Origin: Pisolithus tinctorius
Lineage: Eukaryota > Basidiomycota > Agaricomycetes > Boletales > Pisolithaceae
Length of the DNA stretch: 64,000 nucleotides
Reading direction: 5' to 3'
Assembly: GCA_024663395.1 (NCBI GenBank)
Contig: JANFAH010000019.1
Location: 682,001-746,000, forward strand
Positions 59,286 through 64,000 of this stretch are shown piece by piece (position 1 is the stretch's first letter; every line of letters starts with the position of its first letter). Below the pieces are notes generated by a model, which was not told the DNA's origin, ran no database searches, and was given only the letters and a program-made list of their open reading frames with translations. The position numbers and the translations under genes were made by a program.

Positions 59286-60575
59286 TCAGCTGTCCAAGGC
59301 AATTGCCTCTACCTCATTGTCAGTGGGGTCATCCTCAGCCTCCTCAAGAAGGTGGTCTAGTTCTTCATCATCTAACCCAGTAACATGAGTCACAGTCACA
59401 TGGGTTTGAGACTGCGGGTGGTATGGAAGTAGGCAGAAAGAAGTGAAGTGGAGTTTGGAGATGGAGCCATCCAACTCGGCCAGCAGGTATGAGCCCCCAG
59501 TGGTCCAACAAAGGATGACCATGGGGCCAGTGTACTGTGGCTTCATTTTCCAGTTCAGTTCTTTTTCTATGTGGGAGTTGTGAACAAGCATGAGGGTGCC
59601 AGGGGCGAAGTTATGGTCTTTAATGCAATGCTGAAAGGCAGCTTTGAACTGCTGGATAGACTGGAAGCATGCATGGAGGACATTGTCACAGACCTGGTCT
59701 AGGTTATCCTGATGCTTCTGTAACTGGTGCGCATGCCAAGCAATCAGTTCTGTGGTAGTCAGCAGTGTCACATCATCACAGGATAGGGGTAAGAGGAAGG
59801 TGGCCTCAGCAAAGTCAAATGGAAACAGTGGCTCGACACCATGCACCATGAAGTAAGGGGATAAACCCATGGACTTCAAGATGGTGACCTGCTTGGCCCA
59901 AAACATGGAGTGAGCAATGGTGTGCCAGTGGCAGTTGTCATTCTCACAGCTCTTCATGATAGCCTTGTGAACATCATAGTGGTGATGCTCTACAATGCTG
60001 TTAGCCTGAGAGTTGTAAGGAGAGATATGGATGTGACAGATATGATATTGTGCAGCTAGGGCATCTAAGGCTTGGATGAATGCTGGACCATTGTCAGTGA
60101 CAACCTTGGCAAGTGGACCCCAGCAGCATAGAATGTCCTTGAAGATAAAGGATGCAAGCACAGTACTATTTTCCACACACAACATGTGCCATTCAGGATA
60201 TGAGGTGAGCATGCAACAAGCCTGTACTATGTAGTGGTAACTGCCAGCTTTGGGCATTAGCATCATGTCAATGTGAGCTTTATGAAACAGGCCCCCTATC
60301 ATGGGTACAGTGGGGGGGATATGAAGCTTCTGTGTCTGGTGGATCTGGCATTCATGACAAGTGCAATCATACCACTTCACATCCTTGACAAGAAGAGGCC
60401 ACCAAAAGTGGAGGAGAAGGTGCATATGGACCATGAAGACCCCTTTGTGTCTGAGGTTGTCATGTGCTTCTTTGATGAGATGATATTGCTTGGACTTGTC
60501 AACAACCAGCTGGTGCCATCTGTGCAGTTCCCTACACCATAAGTTACCATCTAGGAGGCAGAAGTGGCTGGCCAA
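59286..60575 (-). CDS. Ty3/gypsy integrase, open frame with almost no arginine
   Basis: This 429-codon frame carries the zinc site H-x3-H / C-x2-C (HDNLRH ... CHEC), then the catalytic triad in HIDMMLMPK, VTDNGPAF and SIVEHHH. AHSMFWAKQVTI, SPYFMVHGVEPLFPFDFAEA, KELNWKMKPQYTGPMVIL and GSYLLAELDGSISKLHF follow, and the end is acidic. The order is that of a chromovirus-type gypsy integrase common in agaricomycetes. I count only three Arg in 429 residues. At positions that are usually Arg the residue is His, Cys, Gln or Trp. The frame has no stop, so loss of Arg codons did not open the frame to TGA. It is the 3' part of a larger element (59286-61703). Confidence 0.8.
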   Translation of the reverse strand: MASHFCLLDGNLWCRELHRWHQLVVDKSKQYHLIKEAHDNLRHKGVFMVHMHLLLHFWWPLLVKDVKWYDCTCHECQIHQTQKLHIPPTVPMIGGLFHKAHIDMMLMPKAGSYHYIVQACCMLTSYPEWHMLCVENSTVLASFIFKDILCCWGPLAKVVTDNGPAFIQALDALAAQYHICHIHISPYNSQANSIVEHHHYDVHKAIMKSCENDNCHWHTIAHSMFWAKQVTILKSMGLSPYFMVHGVEPLFPFDFAEATFLLPLSCDDVTLLTTTELIAWHAHQLQKHQDNLDQVCDNVLHACFQSIQQFKAAFQHCIKDHNFAPGTLMLVHNSHIEKELNWKMKPQYTGPMVILCWTTGGSYLLAELDGSISKLHFTSFCLLPYHPQSQTHVTVTHVTGLDDEELDHLLEEAEDDPTDNEVEAIALDS

Positions 60576-60617
60576 ATTAAAGAAGGATGAGTACTGTGCA
60601 TCAGTAAGGTCAGGAGG

Positions 60618-61703
60618 TCACTCACAGGTCACAAGGAATGCATGGATCATTTCTATCTTTGCTTCATGTGTGTGGGCCTTTGTGGACTGCAGGATGGCAG
60701 GGTCATCAGGGGTATTGGAAGGGTTATCAGTATGATCAGTACAGGCAGTTGCAGAGAATGCAAGATAGAAAGATGCAGGCAGTGGGAGGCTCACCTGATG
60801 ATAAGTGGGTGGCAGTAAGGAATGATGATCTTGATTGGAAAGAGACATAGGAGGCAGGCAGTCATTGACAGCCTCTGTAGAGAAAGAGTAGAAATGGTCC
60901 AGCCAATCCTCATGGTCATCATCCTCAGGTGGGTCGAGTTCTGACCACAGATGGTGGGACAAGCCATCAGGGCTGGCATGCCTGTTTGCAGGAACATGGA
61001 TGAGTTTGAACGAGAAGAGGAGGATGCCAGCAATCCAGTGATTGATCGTCATGTTAGGCTGCAGATCTGGGTTATTTATCATGCCCTTAATCTACTTCAC
61101 ATCTACCTCCACAGTGAAGTTAGTGAGGCCAAAGATGTATATGCATACCATGCACAATGTGCAGAAGAGACCATACAACTCAAGCTTAGCCTGGGAGTAG
61201 TGGCTTTCCACTTCATTGAGGGTGATGGATCCGAAGTGGCTAGGGTACCATCTGCCATCTTTGCCTAGCTGGTAGAGGATGTAGCCAACTGCAATGACTG
61301 ATGTGTCAACTGCTAAAATTACTTCATGACCACACTCATAGTCAATCCTTCGGAGTGTGGGGGACTTTACAATTTTGTCCTTGAGTCATTGCATGGCACA
61401 GCCATGTGATCTTGGCAAAGTCTTTGATGAAGATGCATAGTATGCTGCAGACACCAAGGAAACTGTGAACCTGTGTCAGGTTGCAGCACTTGGGCCAGTC
61501 GCAGATCTTCTGCACTTTGCTTTCTTCAGGAATGTGACCTTTGAAGGTGCACTTGTGGCCAACAATCACAGTGGATGGAGCAGTGAGCACAAACTTCTTT
61601 GCTGAGATGGTGGCTCTGATGTTCTGCAAATGCTGAAGGATGCAGTTAATGACTATACAGTGATTCCAGATAAATTTCCAAATCCCAGGGTTCTCTGGGA
61701 TAG
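60618..61703 (-). pseudogene. Ty3/gypsy reverse transcriptase (end) and RNase H, truncated
   Basis: Reading leftward from 61703, the frame starts in TIPENPGIWKFIWNH, the lead-in to the reverse-transcriptase thumb. It continues HLQNIRATISAKKF, VIVGHKCTFKGHIPEESKVQ and LTQVHSFLGVCSILCIFIKD. At 61082-60618 it gives the RNase H end INHWIAGILLFSFKLIHVPA, HASPDGLSHH. Frames change several times between these parts. All sequence upstream of TIPENPG (palm, protease, gag) is absent because another element starts at 61704. The element is inactive. Confidence 0.75.
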
Positions 61704-62150
61704 TGTCATGACCATGTCCAGACCACCCTAGACCAGCTCTACACTGGCCTTGACTGGTCTCATCCAACCCTTGCCCTGGTCCTGGCCTTAACCATTCGAC
61801 CCAGAAACATGTTAGCTCACAAGGCACTGCAAGGCAGTGCCCAGTCAAGTTGTCCCCTCAGTTAGTACCAGGCTGGTGTAACACCCAGCCCAGCCACATG
61901 TCCTGCCCTGGTTCCTGGTAATTCCTCTGTTCATACTCTTGCTTGATAATATTCTTTGTAACACTACTTACCAATGTGTTTACCAATCATCATTGTACCA
62001 GTGCAGACCAGTCTCTGGTGCTATGTTACACTTAGGTTACTTCCAGTATTTAAGCTGTAGGATAATCTGTTCTAGCCTCAGTCTGAAATCAACCTAGTTC
62101 TTGTCTTAACCCAGCCTCTCTGATCCTCTGTCTTCTGCCCCTCAACTGGA
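61704..62150 (+). mobile_element. 5' LTR and leader of a plus-strand Ty3/gypsy element
   Basis: TGTCATGACC at 61704 starts sequence unrelated to the gypsy frame it interrupts. TATTTAAG at 62047-62054 is a likely LTR TATA box. The gag ATG follows at 62358. The right end of the LTR and the primer-binding site could not be placed, so the end coordinate is approximate. The partner LTR lies outside the window. Confidence 0.55.
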
Positions 62151-62357
62151 CTATGGCCCATGCAAGGGAATAGCACTGTGCCATCAGTTGCTAAGTCCAA
62201 TAGTCCAAATCTCTTGTATCTCATATTACCTTCTGATCCCTGACCAGACTCCAGACTGGCTTTGGACTGGTGAAGACCCAGACTTAACAGTATTTCAGAC
62301 TCACACTTGTGTGGGTCACCACCTTTCTATCCAAGTCTTGAACAATACTCTCTTGGC

Positions 62358-63740
62358 ATGCCTACCCAAACCAGAACTCAAGCAGCATGGGTGCATGCTA
62401 CCACCAACCCAGATTCTGCTTCAGCAGTTGACTTGTGCCATGCTGCTGCCCTGGTGTCCTTAGGGACAGCCAGAAGGTCACCCAGTGGAGTCAATAACTT
62501 CAGGAGCTTCTCAGCCTGTAAATCCACTACCCCCATCCCTAATTGACCTCTTGCACCCACTAATGATCCAGATGATGAACCAGACCTGGACAAACCAGAT
62601 GACTTCAATCCCAGTGGTAATGACCCTGGTGATGATGGTCCTGGTGATGACAGGCCAGGAGATGACCCAGACAATGACAATGAAGAACCCCTCCCAGAGG
62701 ATGATGTCGAGCCAGGTGTAACTGTGCTGGACAACCTCACTAAAGCCATTGAGCTCCTCACATGTAATGCTCGCACTGGCTCTGAGTCATCCTCCAGAAC
62801 CAAGTTGCGTGAACTGGACACCTTCGATGGGACAGACCCAAAGAAGCTGCACACATTCCTTATCCAGTGTGAACTTAATTTCTGGGACCAGCCCTGGGCC
62901 TTTTGAAGTGATCAAGCTAAGGTCACTTTCATGCAGTCATTCCTGAAAGGGATGGCTCTCAAGTGGTTCAAACCGGACTTACTTGGGACTGAGGACCTGG
63001 AGGACCAGCCCTACTGGATGGACTCTTGGAAGGAGTTTGTCATAGAACTTCAAACCACTTTCAGACCTCACAACCCAGTGGCTGATGCTGAAAGCTAGCT
63101 AGACCACCTCCAGATGAAAGATAATCACCAGGTCAATAAGTACATGGTCAAGTTCAACTGGTTGGCCTCTCAGGTCTGGGGATACAGTGATGGTGCCCTG
63201 TGCCACTTCTTTTACACTGGTCTTCCTGACCGCATCAAAGATGAGGTCTGCTGGGTTGGTAAACCAAGAACCCTGCACGAGCTGCAACACCTAGCTCAGG
63301 AAATTGACATGTGCTACTGGGAATGCAAAGAGGAGATTCAGTGTTCCAGTAAGCACCAGGGGTTGTCCTCTGGTAACAAGTCTACTCCCAACTCCAGCCA
63401 CAGTAATCAGTCTAAGCCTGGTCAAGAGAAATCCAAGACTGGCAACAACTCCAGAAATAGCAACTCCGGTAACCAAACTCAGTCCAAACCCACCTTGACT
63501 GGTCAGACTGGCTCTAACACACCCAAGCCAGACTCAAACAAACTGGGCAAGGATGGCAAGCTGACACCAGAGGAATGCAAGCATTGTAGAGACAATAACC
63601 TCTGTATGTTCTGTGGGGGAACTGGACATTTTGCAGATAAGTGCCCCAAGAAAGCTGGGAAAGCCAAAGCTCACACTGCAGCGACCTCTGAGGCAGCACT
63701 GGCCTCAACCTCAGGCTCTGCCCCTGAGGCAAAAAAATAG
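62358..63740 (+). pseudogene. Gypsy gag with three C-to-T type stop codons
   Basis: Frame from ATG 62358 (MPTQTRTQAAWVHATTNPDS) through an acidic N-terminus, the gag capsid blocks LDTFDGTDPKKLHTFLIQCE, ALKWF and YFYTGLP-like HFFYTGLPDRIKDEV, a Ser/Asn/Pro-rich linker, and a CCHC zinc knuckle (CMFCGGTGHFADKC). The stop is TAG at 63738-63740. In-frame stops lie at 62544-62546 (TGA), 62904-62906 (TGA) and 63096-63098 (TAG). The two TGA sit where Arg fits and the TAG where Gln fits, as expected for CGA-to-TGA and CAG-to-TAG change. Apart from these stops the frame is intact over 460 codons. Gag would form the virus-like particle. Confidence 0.8.
63731..63737 (+). promoter_or_regulatory. Minus-one frameshift slippery site at gag-pol junction
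   Basis: Seven A read in the gag frame as GCA AAA AAA TAG, giving the canonical slippery heptamer A AAA AAA immediately before the gag stop. A one-base backward slip continues ATA GGT AGC... into the pol frame, which stays open to the window end. Confidence 0.75.
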
Positions 63741-64000
63741 GTAGCAGCTCTCAGGACTCTGCACAGACTGAGAGCTGCATTGACTCCAGCTGTGCACCCA
63801 TGGAGGCTTGTCTCAATGTGTCTGCTCTTTCCAATCCAAACTCATTAACCCCCCATGTCTCCATTATCAGTCACAATTTACCCTGGTTCCATACACTAGT
63901 GGACTCTGGTTCCACACATAGTTTCATAGATAAAGACTTTGTTAATCAACACTCTTTTGCCCCTTATCCTGTGTCCCCTATCCAACTCCAGCTCTTTGAT
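63737..64000 (+). CDS. Gypsy pol start with aspartic protease (runs off the window)
   Basis: In the frame one base behind gag, 88 codons read without a stop to the end of the window. They include LVDSGSTHSFID at about 63896-63931, the D-S/T-G active site of retroviral-type aspartic proteases, preceded by HVSIISHNLPWFHT. Reverse transcriptase, RNase H and integrase should lie to the right. There is no independent start codon needed if expression depends on the frameshift site. Confidence 0.75.
   Translation, partial: MGSSSQDSAQTESCIDSSCAPMEACLNVSALSNPNSLTPHVSIISHNLPWFHTLVDSGSTHSFIDKDFVNQHSFAPYPVSPIQLQLFD

Noticed and set aside
62378..62854. 158-codon minus-strand frame, Ser/Gly-rich
   Set aside because: It is the shadow of the acidic Asp/Pro-rich part of the plus-strand gypsy gag.
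1..64000. CRISPR arrays, operons, bacterial origins or riboswitches
   Set aside because: No regularly spaced short repeats were seen, and the spliced genes show this is fungal nuclear DNA, where such features are not expected.

Overview
The window looks like nuclear DNA of a filamentous agaricomycete (Basidiomycota). Genes are split by many introns of about 50 bases with GT...AG ends. Several families are typical of mushroom-forming fungi: a GPI-anchored chitin deacetylase, a YML020W-like hydrolase, tandem GPR1/FUN34/YaaH genes, and Ty1/copia and Ty3/gypsy retrotransposons. I cannot name the species. The six-frame ORFs are mostly single exons, so the gene models here were joined by hand from splice signals and protein continuity.

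Layout. 1-3.7 kb: no gene recognised; four diverged copies of an unknown repeat and a promoter zone. 3.8-9.7 kb: three loci for small single-pass membrane proteins whose tails carry PPxY motifs; two are a tandem pair, one of them decayed. 9.9-17.5 kb, all minus strand: a THEM6-like thioesterase, an Mpv17/Sym1 inner-membrane protein and a chitin deacetylase. 18.7-23.6 kb: a 2.5 kb tandem duplication carrying two GPR1/FUN34/YaaH transporters, the first lacking one exon. 24.1-27.1 kb: a disordered coiled-coil protein. 27.6-29.8 kb: a DHA1-type MFS transporter (minus). 30-32.7 kb: no secure gene. 32.75-34.3 kb: an aldo/keto reductase (plus), convergent with a 4 kb YML020W-like alpha/beta hydrolase (minus, 34.8-38.8 kb). 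40.5-49.1 kb, all plus: IML2/TTC39-type protein, RAD6 ubiquitin-conjugating enzyme and a SNF2 ATPase with an internal RING finger. 49.6-50.1 kb: a small GPI-anchored Ser/Thr-rich protein (minus).

From about 50.8 kb to the end the base composition changes sharply. CG dinucleotides almost vanish: I count five between 51,121 and 53,546. This block is made of retrotransposons: a copia element that lost reverse transcriptase and RNase H, a minus-strand gypsy element, and a plus-strand gypsy element inserted into the reverse transcriptase of the first. The changes look like decay of methylated CpG: Arg codons replaced, CGA-type stops, and a palindrome pair differing at its CpGs. Inside the block lies an intact-looking four-exon gene for a 307-residue protein with a Zn(II)2Cys6-type cysteine cluster, bracketed by a repeated hairpin. 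I regard this gene as the most interesting unexplained item.

Functional themes. RAD6 next to a Rad5/Rad16-class SNF2-RING ATPase suggests a ubiquitin and DNA-damage neighbourhood. The PPxY membrane proteins could recruit a Nedd4/Rsp5-type ubiquitin ligase. Several less conserved genes show isolated one-base frame breaks, mostly at short homopolymers, so assembly error should be excluded before any is called a pseudogene.
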